DNA of 64,000 nucleotides from Thinopyrum elongatum (taxonomy: Eukaryota; Streptophyta; Magnoliopsida; Poales; Poaceae): positions 214,526,070 through 214,590,069 of the forward strand of contig CM022299.1 of assembly GCA_011799875.1 (NCBI GenBank), written 5' to 3'. Of the stretch, positions 43,221-53,487 are shown one piece after another. The notes under the pieces were generated by a model. The model saw only the letters and a list, made by a program, of their open reading frames with translations, had not been told where the DNA came from and made no database searches. Position 1 is the stretch's first letter. Each line of letters starts with the position of its first letter. The position numbers and the translations under genes are program-made.

Positions 43221-46200
43221 GTGTTTGCATGGCAACCGTCCGACATCCCCGGTGTTCCTAGGAAAGTAATTGAGCACCACCTTGCTGTTTGTCCCCACGC
43301 GAGGCCCGTCAAACAGAAAGCCAGAAAGCAAGCTGTGGAGCGGCAAGAGTTTATTGCGGAAGAAATCAAGAAGTTGGAAGCAGCAGGCCTCGTCAGAGGA
43401 GTGCTCCATCCTACGTGGTTGGCCAATCCTGTTGTCGTGCGCAAAGCGAATGGAAAATGGAGGCTTTGTATTGATTTCACTGATGTTAGTAAAGCTTGTC
43501 CCAAAGACCCATTTCCTTTGCCCCGCATAGACCAGATTGTTGACTCCACGGCAGGATGTGATTTGCTTTCATTTCTTGACGCATATTCTGGGTATCATCA
43601 AATCTTCATGGCTGAGGAAGATGAGGAAAAGACCGCATTTATCACACCCTGTGGCACATACTGTTTCGTACATATGCCATTTGGTTTGAAAAATGCTGGT
43701 TCAACATTTGCAAGAGCCGTCCAGATTGCTTTTGAGCCTCAGCTGCACAGAAATGTGGAAGCCTATATGGACGATATAGTGGTCAAAAGCAAGGACAGGG
43801 CTACTTTGGTTCAAGATCTAGAAGAAACTTTTGTAAATCTGCGCAAGATCAACCTGAAGCTCAACCCCGAGAAGTGCGTGGTTGGAGTTCCCTCCGGCAA
43901 GCTTCTCGGGTTATTTGTGTCTCAACGCGGAATTGAAGCCAATCCTGACAAGATCAAAGCCATTGAGCAAATTGAAGCACCGAAGCGCGTCAAGGATGTA
44001 CGACGACTTGCCGGCTGTGTTGCTGCTCTCAGTAGGTTTATCTCCAAGTCAGCTGAGCGCGCCCTGCCATTTTTCAAAATCTTAAAAAAGGCAGGTCCAT
44101 TGAAATGGACTCCGGAGGCGGAGGCAGCGCTGCAAGACTTGAAGAGATACCTCTCCTCTCCTCCAATACTTGTCGCACCTAAACCACAAGAGAAGTTGTT
44201 GCTGTATCTAGCGGCAACCAATCAAGTGGTTAGTGCTGCGCTGTTAGCGGAGAGAGAGGTGGATGAGGAGGCCGTAACTGCAGCAAGCACGTCCAGCGAC
44301 AAGCTGGGGGCTCCCCCGACAAGTTTTGCTGCCGACAAGGATTCGTCTGCGCAGTCAGGCGAAGTGATACAAAAGAAGAAAATGGTGCAGCGCCCGGTCT
44401 ACTTTGTGAGCTCTCTTCTGCAGGGAGCTAGGTCAAGGTATTCTGGTGTGCAGAAGCTGCTTTTCGGCCTTCTCATGGCCTCGAGAAAGCTGCACCATTA
44501 CTTTCAAGCACATGAAGTTACCGTCGTCACTCGCTTCCCGCTGAAAAGGATTTTGCAAAATCCAGAAGCGACAGGCAGGATTGTCGAGTGGGCGTTGGAG
44601 TTGTCGAGCTTTGGTCTCAAGTTTGAGAGTACATCAACCATACAGAGCCGAGTTTTGGCAGAGTTTGTCGCAGAATGGACACCAACGCCAGACGAAGAAA
44701 TCCCAGAGACGACTCTCCCCGGCAAGGAGACAAACAAAGAGTGGCTTATGTACTTTGATGGTGCCTTTTCGCTGCAAGGCGCCGGTGCTGGCGTACTGCT
44801 TGTCGCACCCACCGGAGAGTACCTCAAGTACGTGGTCCAAATGCACTTTCCCAAGGAACAGGCGACGAACAATACTGCAGAATATGAGGGGTTGCTTGCC
44901 GGTCTCAGGATCGCGGCAGACCTTGGGATCAAGAAGCTTATTGTCAGGGGAGATTCGCAGCTTGTCGTCAGGCAAGTGAACAAGAACTACCAATGCCCAT
45001 TGATGGAAGCTTATGTAGATGAGGTGAGGAAGTTGGAGGAACGCTTTGACGGCCTACAAATGGAGCACGTCCCACGTGCTGAGAATGACATTGCCGATGG
45101 TTTGTCAAAGCGCGCCGCACTCAAATTGCCTGTGGAACCAGGCACTTTTGTGCTCCAACTAACTCAGCCATCCATGACGCCATCAGTAGGGCAAGGCAGG
45201 AAGAGGAAGTTGGCTTCTGGCGACTACTTCCCGGCAGAGCTCCCCGAAGCCGCCGGCAAGAAGGCTGCCAAAGCCAGCGCCAAAGATGCAGAGGGGCAAC
45301 TTGCTCCGACAAGGCCTCACGCTCTTGTCGTTGAAGCGGGTGCTCCTAGGCAAGAGGCAAAGGGGCAAATTGCTCCGACAAGACTTCGGGTCCTTGTCGT
45401 TGAAGCAGGCGCTCCTGATCGAAGCGCTAAGGAGCAAGATGCTCCGACGAGGCCTTGGGCTTCCGTCATTGAAGCAACTGCTCCCGACGAGCTTGTTGAA
45501 GGACAGCACGCTCCAGCAGGGCCCCAGGCTCTTGTCGTTGAAGTGGCTGTTCCCGCCAAGCTCGTCGGGGAACGGCCGGCTCTGGTAGAGCGACAAGCTC
45601 TTGCCGTAGGGCCTGATGTTCCCGCAGTAGAAGAAATGCCTTTAGTCCTTGTTGTCGAGCCACAGGCTCCAGCGTGGGCGCAGCAGATCGTCCGTTTCCT
45701 TCAGACAGGAGAACTTCCCGAAGAGCAGGAAGAAGCGGAGAAAGTAGCCCGATGGTCCAATATGTATCAATTTGTCGATGACATGCTGTGCAGAAAAAGA
45801 CCAAACGGTGTGAAATTGAAGTGTATTCCCCGGGAAGAAGGACAGGAGCTGTTGGCGGAGATTCATGGAGGCATATGTGGTCACCACATAGGGTCAAGAG
45901 CCCTTGTTGGAAAGGCTTTCCGGCAAGGTTTCTTTTGGCCCACCGCCCTCCAGGATGCAACTGCACTAGTAACCAAGTGTGAAGCGTGCCAGTTTCATTC
46001 CAAGAAGATTCATCAGCCAGCTCAAGTTCTCCAGACAATCCCTCTCTCCTGGCCATTTTCGGTCTGGGGGCTCGACATCCTCGGCCCCTTTCCCCGTGCC
46101 ACCGGGGGCTTCGAGTACTTGTATGTGGCCATCGACAAGTTTACGAAGTGGCCGGAAGTGGAAGCAGTGAGGAAGGTGACAGCACAATCAGCCATCAAGT

Positions 46201-46910
46201 TCTTCAAGGGAATTGTTTGTCGCTTTGGTGTTCCTAACAGGATCATCACCGACAACGGTACCCAGTTCACGAGCCATGCCTTCATGCAGTATGTCGAAGA
46301 CCTTGGCACCAAGGTCTATTTCGCTTCTGTTGCTCACCCCCGAAGCAACGGTCAAGCTGAAAGGGCAAATGCTGAAGTGCTGCGTGGGCTCAAGACGAGA
46401 ACTTTCGACAGGCTGCGCAAGTGCGGCAAGAACTGGATCGAGGAGCTGCCAGTGGTTCTTTGGTCGATCAGGACGACGCCAAATCGAGCTACTGGCCAGA
46501 CGCCTTTTGCTCTAGTTTATGGAGCAGAGGCAGTTCTCCCCACGGAACTCGTATACGGGTCACCTCGAGTGCTCGCTTACGATGAGCTTGAGCAAGAGCA
46601 ACTGCGGCAAGATGACGCTGTGCTCCTCGAGGAGGATCGTCTTCAGGCTGCTGTGAGAGCTGCTCGCTACCAGCAAGCTTTGCGTCGCTACCATAGCCGC
46701 AAAGTTAATGCCAGAAGTCTCGAGGAAGGCGACCTTGTTCTTCGGCGCGTTCAGTCGGCCAAGAATTCAAACAAGTTGACGCCGAAGTGGGAAGGCCCTT
46801 ATCGGGTGAAACGAGTCACCAGGCCCGGCGCTGTCCGCCTGGAGACCGAGGATGGCATTCCAGTGATCAATTCCTGGAACATTGACCATCTTCGTAAGTT
46901 TTTTCCATAA
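43182..46910 (+). CDS. Pol of G6: reverse transcriptase, two RNase H domains, integrase
   Basis: The frame is open from 43182 to the TAA at 46910; no ATG starts it, as expected for the inner part of a polyprotein. Counting residues from 43221: RT at about 60-240 with WRLCIDFTDVSKACPKD and catalytic YMDD at 182-185; a Gypsy RNase H at about 320-470; and a second RNase H at 507-640 with DGAF, NNTAEYEGL, GDSQLVV and NDIADGLSKRA, the archaeal-type domain of the Tat lineage. A repetitive linker follows at about 689-813, then an integrase zinc region (GHHIG...CEACQFH) and a core at about 945-1070 with WGLDILGP, DNGTQF and GQAERANAE. It ends with a KWEGPY motif near the C-terminus. All catalytic motifs look intact. 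Lesions upstream prevent normal expression of the full polyprotein. Confidence 0.93.
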   Translation, partial: ESALVAFLRANVDVFAWQPSDIPGVPRKVIEHHLAVCPHARPVKQKARKQAVERQEFIAEEIKKLEAAGLVRGVLHPTWLANPVVVRKANGKWRLCIDFTDVSKACPKDPFPLPRIDQIVDSTAGCDLLSFLDAYSGYHQIFMAEEDEEKTAFITPCGTYCFVHMPFGLKNAGSTFARAVQIAFEPQLHRNVEAYMDDIVVKSKDRATLVQDLEETFVNLRKINLKLNPEKCVVGVPSGKLLGLFVSQRGIEANPDKIKAIEQIEAPKRVKDVRRLAGCVAALSRFISKSAERALPFFKILKKAGPLKWTPEAEAALQDLKRYLSSPPILVAPKPQEKLLLYLAATNQVVSAALLAEREVDEEAVTAASTSSDKLGAPPTSFAADKDSSAQSGEVIQKKKMVQRPVYFVSSLLQGARSRYSGVQKLLFGLLMASRKLHHYFQAHEVTVVTRFPLKRILQNPEATGRIVEWALELSSFGLKFESTSTIQSRVLAEFVAEWTPTPDEEIPETTLPGKETNKEWLMYFDGAFSLQGAGAGVLLVAPTGEYLKYVVQMHFPKEQATNNTAEYEGLLAGLRIAADLGIKKLIVRGDSQLVVRQVNKNYQCPLMEAYVDEVRKLEERFDGLQMEHVPRAENDIADGLSKRAALKLPVEPGTFVLQLTQPSMTPSVGQGRKRKLASGDYFPAELPEAAGKKAAKASAKDAEGQLAPTRPHALVVEAGAPRQEAKGQIAPTRLRVLVVEAGAPDRSAKEQDAPTRPWASVIEATAPDELVEGQHAPAGPQALVVEVAVPAKLVGERPALVERQALAVGPDVPAVEEMPLVLVVEPQAPAWAQQIVRFLQTGELPEEQEEAEKVARWSNMYQFVDDMLCRKRPNGVKLKCIPREEGQELLAEIHGGICGHHIGSRALVGKAFRQGFFWPTALQDATALVTKCEACQFHSKKIHQPAQVLQTIPLSWPFSVWGLDILGPFPRATGGFEYLYVAIDKFTKWPEVEAVRKVTAQSAIKFFKGIVCRFGVPNRIITDNGTQFTSHAFMQYVEDLGTKVYFASVAHPRSNGQAERANAEVLRGLKTRTFDRLRKCGKNWIEELPVVLWSIRTTPNRATGQTPFALVYGAEAVLPTELVYGSPRVLAYDELEQEQLRQDDAVLLEEDRLQAAVRAARYQQALRRYHSRKVNARSLEEGDLVLRRVQSAKNSNKLTPKWEGPYRVKRVTRPGAVRLETEDGIPVINSWNIDHLRKFFP
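45286..45660 (+). repeat. Tandem repeats in the pol linker of G6
   Basis: Five imperfect units of about 24-26 codons (TRPHALVVEAGAP... type) lie between the second RNase H and the integrase zinc domain, with a trailing Pro/Val-rich part. They stay in frame. At the DNA level each unit contains CTTGTCGTTGAAG. Confidence 0.8.
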
Positions 46911-47758
46911 GGCGCGGTTGCCGGGCCCTTCCCCGGCAACCACCTTTTGTACAAGTATTGCCGCTGTTGCATGTAATCCTTTGTACAAAGCCAGGCGCAG
47001 ACCCTGTGCATAAATAAAGCTTTTGTATTTCGCAGTTTTTGACGATTTCATGTTTACTTTTATTTTGCATGATTATCTGACATACTATGCAGTACAGCCT
47101 CCCCGGTAAGCATTAACGAGCCGCCAAGCTCCTATATCTTTATTTTCTCTTCTTTCTTTTTCTCAAAGAGACAGAAGCTTCCCTCGCGCACAAGTTTGCC
47201 GGGGGGGATGGGATAATGATATGGACCAGGCGTGGACCAGGCGTCGTTCAAAGAAACTTTGCCTTGCCGGGAAGAAGGCAGCGGCAAGCAGTGACAAGAC
47301 CTTGCCACGGAGAGATCAGCGACAAAGCTAAGTGCCAAAGTTTGAACAATCAAATTCTTTTTTATTTTCAAGGTTATTTTCCTTGAACGATACTACTCTT
47401 TGTATGGAAAACCTGTGCGCGACGGAACCTAAGCGTAATCGGTCGCGCCCTTACCTTGTTTCGAGTCCGCTCAACAACCTAAGTGGCTGCACTGAGCGCG
47501 ACAAGGTTGCTTGCCGGCAGCGGCACCGCCAGCAGGCTGCTGAAGTCCCGCACCCAGCGCTCGCGGTGATGGTGCGCGCACCGGCAAGTTCCCTATAAGC
47601 GTAGGGCAAGTACACACAAAGAAAGAAATTGCTCAAGGGAGATGACATGCATTAACTTCAAAATATTGCAAGTTATATTACAAGATAAGTTGCCGCGGCT
47701 TAAACAGATTGTTCTTTAACATGTCTAGCGGCGGCAAGGAGGGAGAAGAATGGGCTCT
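46911..47758 (+). other. Sense 3' untranslated region of G6 pol
   Basis: No frame in sense. AATAAA at about 47012 could end a pol transcript. Further CCGGCAA motifs occur. The antisense ORF begins past 47759. Confidence 0.5.
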
Positions 47759-49504
47759 CTAATTGCAGTGCTCGCCTTCGACTCTCTGGATTTGGTCCAC
47801 CCTCTCCACGATGGGCGCGACAAGGGCCTCTAGTGGCGCGGGGTCGTATCCCTTCGGCAAGCTTTTGAAGATGTTGCTGAAGTCGACGCCTGGGTTTCTG
47901 TATGCTATCTTCACCAACAACCTCCGGAGAACTCCCCGGCAAAGCCTGCGTGACTCATCGGCCAGTTGAGCCTTGTGATTGACTTGGAGCTGTTGGAGTG
48001 CTTCTACTACTCCGTCGAAGAACTCGGCTAGCTTGACGCTAGTTTGCGTGTTCTTGTCGGTGGAGTACCCGAAGTCCGGCACCTTCAGGGCAGTCAGCTC
48101 CTTGTCGATGTCCTCGGCGGCGCTGGCAAGCCTGTATGTGAAGATCCCCATGTTATCCCTGAACTTCTTGTGGGTTGCAATAGCGTCTTGAAGCAGACCC
48201 TTTTCCTTCTGGAGCTCTGTCATTAGAAGCCCTTCGCGCTTTCTGGTGGTGTCGAGCGTCTCCTTCAGCGTGGTCAGCTTCAGCTTCAGGTCTGCTCTGG
48301 AGTCGTTGGCGGCGGCAAGCAGATTGTTCTTCTTGGCTATGGTAACTTGCATCTCCGCCAAAGTGTGGGTCACCTTTGCCCTCTCACTTTCAAGCGTTGA
48401 GATCTTGTCACCGTTTGCCTTGAGGGCGGCCTCTAGTCTTGCCACTTTCTCCTCCGTTTCCTTCCTGTTCACTTCTGCAGCAGCGACAGCGTTGGTGGCC
48501 TCCACCAACTTGCTGGCGTACTCTTGGGCCAAGGCTTCGATTTCCTTCTGGTGTTTTTGTGCCTGCCCCTGGGTCCGCTCTGCGACAAGTCTTGCCACCT
48601 CCTCGTCTTTCTGTCGGAGGGTTTCGGCAAGTTTCCTCTTGCGCTCGGCAAGTTCTTCTTCGTGGGCATCAAGGTCCACTTTCTGCTGGTTCAGATCACC
48701 AGCCTGAGCAGACAACTCCTTGGCGGTCTCCTCCTGTTTTTGTTCAATGTCTTGCTTCATCAGGAGGAGGGCCTGCCGTTCTTCGGCCAGCTGTGCCCGC
48801 TTGACCTCTAACACATTAAGAGATCGCGCGCCGACGTCCGCCAAGATCTCCGCGCGCCTCAACATGTCAGCTTCGGCCTTCTCGATGAGCGCCTCCCTGG
48901 AAGCTAGCTTCTCCCGTCGGGCGCGATGAAGATTCAGCAGCTTTTGAAGCAGTTGCTCCTCTTCAGACGTGCTGCTGCTGCTGGCGCGTGGCGCATCCAC
49001 AAGCTGGAGCCCAGCAGCGGCAAGGATCTCCTCGTCCACAACATCCTCCTCGGTTGGCGCTCTGGAGCCCACCGTCCAGGGGAGGCTGACGTAGACGTTC
49101 TCGCCGACCCGGATGTATTTGCTTGGCGGAGGCAAGTTGGGCGCTGCCGCCTCGTCAGTGGTTGAGGGACCCGTGGTCGGAGTAGCGCCTGGCGCTCCTG
49201 TGGCCTCAGGGCCATCAGTACGACCACCGGCTCCCTCGCCGGCCTCCTCAGCAGCCTTCTGGGCGGCCTCAGCTTCAGCAGCCTTGGTGGCTTCATCGGT
49301 GGGCGCCTTGGCGGTATTATCCTCGGCGGCCTTGCCGGCCTCTTCGGCAGCCCTGGCAGTTTCTTCGTCGGCAAGCTTGTCGGCTGCCAGCTTGTCGGCC
49401 TTGGCAGCGGTGGCCTTGGCAGCCTCGTCGTCGACGGCCCCTGTGGTGTTCTCCTCGACAGAAGAGTCAATGTTCATTGGCTCCACCGAGGAGGGCTCTG
49501 CCAA
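47759..49504 (-). CDS. Antisense ORF of G6, coiled-coil part
   Basis: A minus-strand frame open well above 49504 and ending at 47759, 581 codons from a TTG. The first 130 residues are Ala/Glu/Lys-rich with AAEEAGKAAEDN-type repeats. Then comes NLPPPSKYIRVGENVYVSLPW, then a long heptad-like coiled coil (about residues 185-440, with ERQALLLMKQDIEQKQEE and similar). The tail has a GIFTYRLASAAEDIDKELTALKVPDFGY segment. It follows the ORF at 51228-49591 on the same strand without an intervening stop in its own frame, so the two are probably one gene joined by a short intron or split by a frameshift. Antisense ORFs of this kind occur in Grande and RIRE2 elements; their function is unknown. Confidence 0.7.
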   Translation of the reverse strand: MAEPSSVEPMNIDSSVEENTTGAVDDEAAKATAAKADKLAADKLADEETARAAEEAGKAAEDNTAKAPTDEATKAAEAEAAQKAAEEAGEGAGGRTDGPEATGAPGATPTTGPSTTDEAAAPNLPPPSKYIRVGENVYVSLPWTVGSRAPTEEDVVDEEILAAAGLQLVDAPRASSSSTSEEEQLLQKLLNLHRARREKLASREALIEKAEADMLRRAEILADVGARSLNVLEVKRAQLAEERQALLLMKQDIEQKQEETAKELSAQAGDLNQQKVDLDAHEEELAERKRKLAETLRQKDEEVARLVAERTQGQAQKHQKEIEALAQEYASKLVEATNAVAAAEVNRKETEEKVARLEAALKANGDKISTLESERAKVTHTLAEMQVTIAKKNNLLAAANDSRADLKLKLTTLKETLDTTRKREGLLMTELQKEKGLLQDAIATHKKFRDNMGIFTYRLASAAEDIDKELTALKVPDFGYSTDKNTQTSVKLAEFFDGVVEALQQLQVNHKAQLADESRRLCRGVLRRLLVKIAYRNPGVDFSNIFKSLPKGYDPAPLEALVAPIVERVDQIQRVEGEHCN

Positions 49505-49590
49505 CCCGAGAAGTAAAGCAAAAAGAGCTTCAGGAAGAAATTCAAGAAGACAAAAGAAAGAAAGCAGAAAGAGTTTTGCGGCAAGGGAAC

Positions 49591-51228
49591 TTACTCTTCC
49601 TCGTCGTCCTCTTCGCTGAGAGCGGAAAAATCAAAGTCCGCCTCCGTGTGAGGAGGGGGAGGAGGGGGAGCTGGGCTCCTTGGCCGCTTGGCGGGGGTAG
49701 TAGCAGCGGTCTTTGATGACCCTGCTCCAGTTGCCGGGGCCGCGTGAGACGCTCCCGCAGCACCAGCCCTTGCCGCGGTCGAGCGCGTCGAACGGCGCTC
49801 CGGCGGTTGTTGAACTTCTTGCCGCTCAGCCACTTTGCCAAGCCCGCGAAGGCGTTTCCTCCTCAGAGGGGCTGGGGACTCTGACTGCGGTGGGCTTTCG
49901 GTGCCCTCCTCGAAAGAGGAGCCCTCATCCTCCGAGCTGCCTGACTCGTCGGCAGGCTGGCTTGGCCCGACATCCTTGCCGGGTGCGGCGAGCTCGCCCT
50001 TCCCGGCAAGCATCCCCTGCTCGGCAAGGATCTCCTTTTGTGCCTCGTCGAGCTCCGCCAAAGTATAACCAAAATCGCCAGCTTCCCTGGCGAGCCTGTC
50101 CTCCTCCACTCTTCGAGCAATGAATTCTATTTCTTGCTCAGTGGTGTTGCGGACGAGCCACTCCTCCTCCCGGACCTGCTTTTCGACCGTGGAGTCAAAG
50201 AATCGCCGCACGTCTTCTTCGAGCGGCACGTCCCAAGTTGCTTCAACGCTGTGCGCATTGCAGAGCGGCATCATAGCGATGATTGCACTCAATGCGGAGT
50301 TGTTGCAAAGGGGCATGATGTGCTTCGGCAGCGTGAATGCCTTGTCGTGCTTCTCTGGATCTGTCTCTTGCTTGAACAGTTCTCGCATGAAAAAGTCGTG
50401 CTGCAGAACTGTGAAGTTGTTGATCAGTCCAGGGCGCAGCCGCATGATATCGGCTGGGTTCTTCCAATCAGAGGCCGGCCTTCCTCTCTGCTGCAGAGGA
50501 GCAATGCGGCGGCGGAGGAAGTCTGCGCCAACCATCCCTATGGTGAGCCCGGCCTCCCTGAGCCGTATGATCCTGGTAGCGGCAATCTCCAGCTTTTTGT
50601 CCTGGGGATCCAAATTGCTCCAGTCTGTGCCACGCGCTGCTGGGGTCTTGCGAAGCGCACAGTATGGTGGCGGCTCGTCGTCAATGATCCAACACCATTC
50701 AGACCGGATTTCTCCCCATCTTGGGCGGAGATCCCCCTTCAGATAATGCTCCTTGGCGCCCAATCTTGAAACGAACGAGACGCCAACAGTGAGAGGCTCC
50801 CCCTTTTCAGCACGGGGAGTGAAGTAATGCCTGAACAGCGCAGTGTTGGGTGCGACGCCGACGAAGTTCTCGCACAGATGCGCAAATATTGCCATGGTGG
50901 ATACGGCATTCGGTGTGAGATCCAGCAGACGGAGATTGAAGGTGTACATGACGTCGCTAAAGAAATCCGAGTACGGTGGGCAGAGCCCGCACCAAAAGTA
51001 GCAAGCGAAGAAGGGGTACTTGCTCACTTCGCTCTCGTCGGTGGCTGGGCAAACGCGGGTGGCCGGATGCGCCTTGGTCCTCGCGGCCCACATGCCTTGG
51101 AACTTGGCCTTCAGATCCGCCCCCGTGAGCGTCGGAGCGAAGAGCGCGTACTTCTGCCTCTTCAACTGCGCCTGGGTCTCCGTCCTTGAGGACTTCCCCG
51201 TCTTCCCCTTTTCTCCTTTGGGAGGCAT
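49591..51228 (-). CDS. Antisense ORF of G6, putative gypsy-type transposon protein (Transposase_28-like)
   Basis: An ATG at 51228 opens 545 codons. After a basic N-terminus (MPPKGEKGKTGKSSRTE) comes a globular part with YPFFACYFWCGLCPPYSDFF, AIFAHLCENFVGVAPNTALFRHYF and WCWIIDDEPPPYC. This pattern matches the domain annotated as putative gypsy-type transposon (Pfam Transposase_28) in grass genomes. A Glu-rich middle and a Ser/Arg/Pro-rich acidic tail follow, ending in SEEDDEEE-stop at 49591. The stop overlaps a consensus donor (GAAGA|GTAAGTT), and GGTTGGCAG about 97 bp further on could be the acceptor, but the phases of these two sites do not join the 49504 frame. A Tat-lineage hallmark; role unknown. 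Confidence 0.75.
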   Translation of the reverse strand: MPPKGEKGKTGKSSRTETQAQLKRQKYALFAPTLTGADLKAKFQGMWAARTKAHPATRVCPATDESEVSKYPFFACYFWCGLCPPYSDFFSDVMYTFNLRLLDLTPNAVSTMAIFAHLCENFVGVAPNTALFRHYFTPRAEKGEPLTVGVSFVSRLGAKEHYLKGDLRPRWGEIRSEWCWIIDDEPPPYCALRKTPAARGTDWSNLDPQDKKLEIAATRIIRLREAGLTIGMVGADFLRRRIAPLQQRGRPASDWKNPADIMRLRPGLINNFTVLQHDFFMRELFKQETDPEKHDKAFTLPKHIMPLCNNSALSAIIAMMPLCNAHSVEATWDVPLEEDVRRFFDSTVEKQVREEEWLVRNTTEQEIEFIARRVEEDRLAREAGDFGYTLAELDEAQKEILAEQGMLAGKGELAAPGKDVGPSQPADESGSSEDEGSSFEEGTESPPQSESPAPLRRKRLRGLGKVAERQEVQQPPERRSTRSTAARAGAAGASHAAPATGAGSSKTAATTPAKRPRSPAPPPPPPHTEADFDFSALSEEDDEEE

Positions 51229-51599
51229 GGCGAAGGCGGAGCTGAGGACCGAGGGAGATGCGGACGCGTGCGGTGGCGGAGGATTGGGAAACCGCTTTGT
51301 TTTAGAGCGGAGGAAGAAGAAGGCGGAGATTTGGAGATCGAGAATGGTGAGAGGGGTGTGTGAGTGCTTCTGCAGGTCCCTCCTTTTATGGGGAAAGATG
51401 CGGAACCATCCGCCCCTTCGTCATTCGAGATAGCTGCGCACGCTTCCCACGCTCCGCATTCAACGTGCGACGCGTGGGAGAGCGTGCAATTAAACAGCAT
51501 AGGGACGTTTCGGCTTATCCTAGCCACGCGTGCCCGTGCACTGTTTGGGCCTGGCCCAACAACGCCCGGCACCGTGTGTGGCCCAGGCCCGGGGGCTCC
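51229..51599. other. Leader of the antisense gene and polypurine tract of G6
   Basis: Upstream of the antisense ATG at 51228; GC-rich, possibly containing its promoter. The sense-strand polypurine-like CCCGGGGGCTCC (about 51588-51599) sits directly before the 3' LTR. Confidence 0.55.
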
Positions 51600-52612
51600 T
51601 GTCGGTGTACTAGAATAGGGGTACCCTAGTACCCTGTACTTGTGCACGGGCAGTAGTAGCATCTCGCGGCCAGGCTTGCGGGAGGACAGCCAGAGAGAAG
51701 CTCAAGATTATTAAGCCATTCAAGAACAAAGTATACAAAGCAAGAGTTAAGGCCCCGGCAAGAGGAGCTTGCCGGGAGGGACAGCTGAGGCCCAGCCTGA
51801 GGTTTGCTGTAGCAGAGTACTTGCCGCGGCAAGGTACTTGCCCCGGCAAGTCATTAGCTGCGGCAAGGTATTGGCTGCGGCAAGATAGCAGCTGCGGCAA
51901 GGTACTTGCCCTGGCAAGTTACCTTGCGCGGCAAACTATGGGTTGCGGCAAGCTGTCAGGTGCGGCAAGGTCTTGCCGCGGCAAGCGTTACTGTACCACT
52001 GTGCTACTGTGCTGCTCCGGTGCCTCTGCCAGCGTGGCGCTCTGGGTCCTTCCAAGCGTGTGTGGCAGGGCACTGTGTAGACGGCGGTACACTGTAGCTA
52101 GCGGTGCAGGAGCAGGTGGGATAGGCTTTTCCCACGTCCAAGACGTCCGGGTACATGTATGTGGACAGCAAAGGCATGGGCATTTAATGCCCTTGTCCCC
52201 TGCCGTCAGTGGTAGGTAGGACATGTCATCCTGGTAATAATGGCCTTACTGTAGCAACTTTCCACCTCTACCTTTACTGTTTGCCACCTGTTGGTGACCC
52301 CTTTGTGCATATAAAAGGAGGCCCATAGGCAACGTGGAGGAGGGAGGAGGAACTGGGAGATGGAGAACTCCAGTATTGTACGCAGCTACTCGGTACTGTA
52401 GCGCTCCTGGAGCTAGAACAATCATACAGATAATAAACCAAAAAGCAGGAGTAGGGTTTTACGCATCCGTGCGGCCCGAACCTGGGTAAATCTCTCTCGT
52501 GCACTGTCGTGTTCTTCGCTAGATTTGCTCTTCGTGCGACCGTCTCTCCCTGCCGAACGTAAAGGGGTCCTTCCCTGGGTCCCATAGGTGATCGCGGATT
52601 CGGTCCCCGACA
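51600..52612 (+). mobile_element. 3' LTR of G6
   Basis: 1013 bp, about 99% like the 5' LTR by eye: about ten single-base differences and one extra G near the end (CGGTCCCC against CGTCCCC). It carries the same CGGCAAG array and a TATA box at 52310-52317. Confidence 0.95.
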
Positions 52613-53470
52613 GGGGGTCGTGCCGGGGTCCGGGTGCAGGTGGCGGGTCGGGTCGGGGTCGGGGTGTGGGTCGGGGTGTGGTGTCGGTGTCGGTTGTCGG
52701 GTCGGGGTCGGGGTGTGGTTCAGGGGGTCGGGGTCGGGTCGGGTTCGTGCCGGGTGTCGGGTGTCGGGTCGGGTATCTTTTTTCCTTTTCTTCTTCTCTT
52801 CTTCTTCGCCTCCTCTCCTCTTTCTTCTTCTTCTTCTTGTTCTTCTTCTTCTTCTTCTTCTCTTCTTCTTCTTCTTCTTCTTCTTCTTCTTTCTTCTTCT
52901 TCTTCTTCTTCTCCTCCACTTCTCTTTCTTCTTCTTCTTCTTCTTCTTCTTCTTTCTCTTTTTCTTCTTCTTCTTCTTCTCTTCTTCATTCTTCTCTTCT
53001 TCTTCTTCTTCTCTCTTCTTCTTAGTCTTCTTTCTATTCCTTCTTCTTCTTCTTCTTCTTCTTCTTCTCTTCTCTTTCGTTCTTCCTCCTCCTCCTCCTT
53101 CTTCTTCTTCTCTTCTTCTTTCTTCTTCTTCTTCTTCTTCTTTCTTCTCTTCTTCTTTCTTCTTTCTTCGTTCTCTTCTTCTTCTTCTTCTTCTTCTTCT
53201 TTTTCCTCTCTTCTTCTTCCTCTTTCTTCTATTTTTCTTCTTCTCCCTCCTCCTGTTCCTCCCTCCTCCTTCTACTTCTTCTTCTAAACTAAAACTAAAA
53301 CTAATCTAAAATAAACTAAACTAAAATAAACTAAAACTAAAACTAATCTAAAATAAACTAAAACTAAAACTAATCTAAAATAAGCTAAACTAAAACTAAA
53401 ACTAAACTAAAACTATAACTAAAACAGAAACTAAACTAAAAGAAACAAAAAGAAACTAATTAAACAAAAA
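52613..53470. repeat. Low-complexity first-intron region of CACTA-2
   Basis: Three blocks: the right half of the GTCGGGG array (52613-52770), a pyrimidine tract of (TTC)n with few interruptions (about 52775-53283), and AAACTAAAACTAA repeats (53285-53465). Frames through these give only Ser/Phe/Leu or Glu/Lys/Arg runs and are not genes. Confidence 0.9.
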
Positions 53471-53487
53471 AAAGGGGAGGAGCTCAC

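Larger units (their letters stand above)
39220..52612 (+). mobile_element. G6, Tat-like Gypsy element with near-identical LTRs
   Basis: The LTRs (39220-40231 and 51600-52612) start TGTCGGTGTACTAG and end TCCCCGACA, forming TGTCGG...CCGACA inverted ends. The flanks GGGTG (39215-39219) and GGGGG (52613-52617) agree at four of five bases in a G-rich array. The internal region has gag, protease, RT, RNase H, a second archaeal-style RNase H and integrase in sense, then two long antisense ORFs before the 3' LTR. The second RNase H and the antisense ORFs mark the Tat/Grande/RIRE2 lineage. About ten substitutions and one indel separate the LTRs, so it is the youngest dated insertion here, yet gag-pro has several disabling lesions. 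Confidence 0.95.

Noticed and set aside
49498..49594. A definite 97-bp intron joining the two antisense ORFs of G6
   Set aside because: The donor and acceptor look good, but their phases do not connect the two frames, so I kept the ORFs separate and left the join open.
52588..53309. Long plus-strand frames of Ser/Phe/Leu and minus-strand Glu/Lys/Arg frames
   Set aside because: They are translations of (TTC)n and GTCGGGG low-complexity DNA and have no domain or codon structure.
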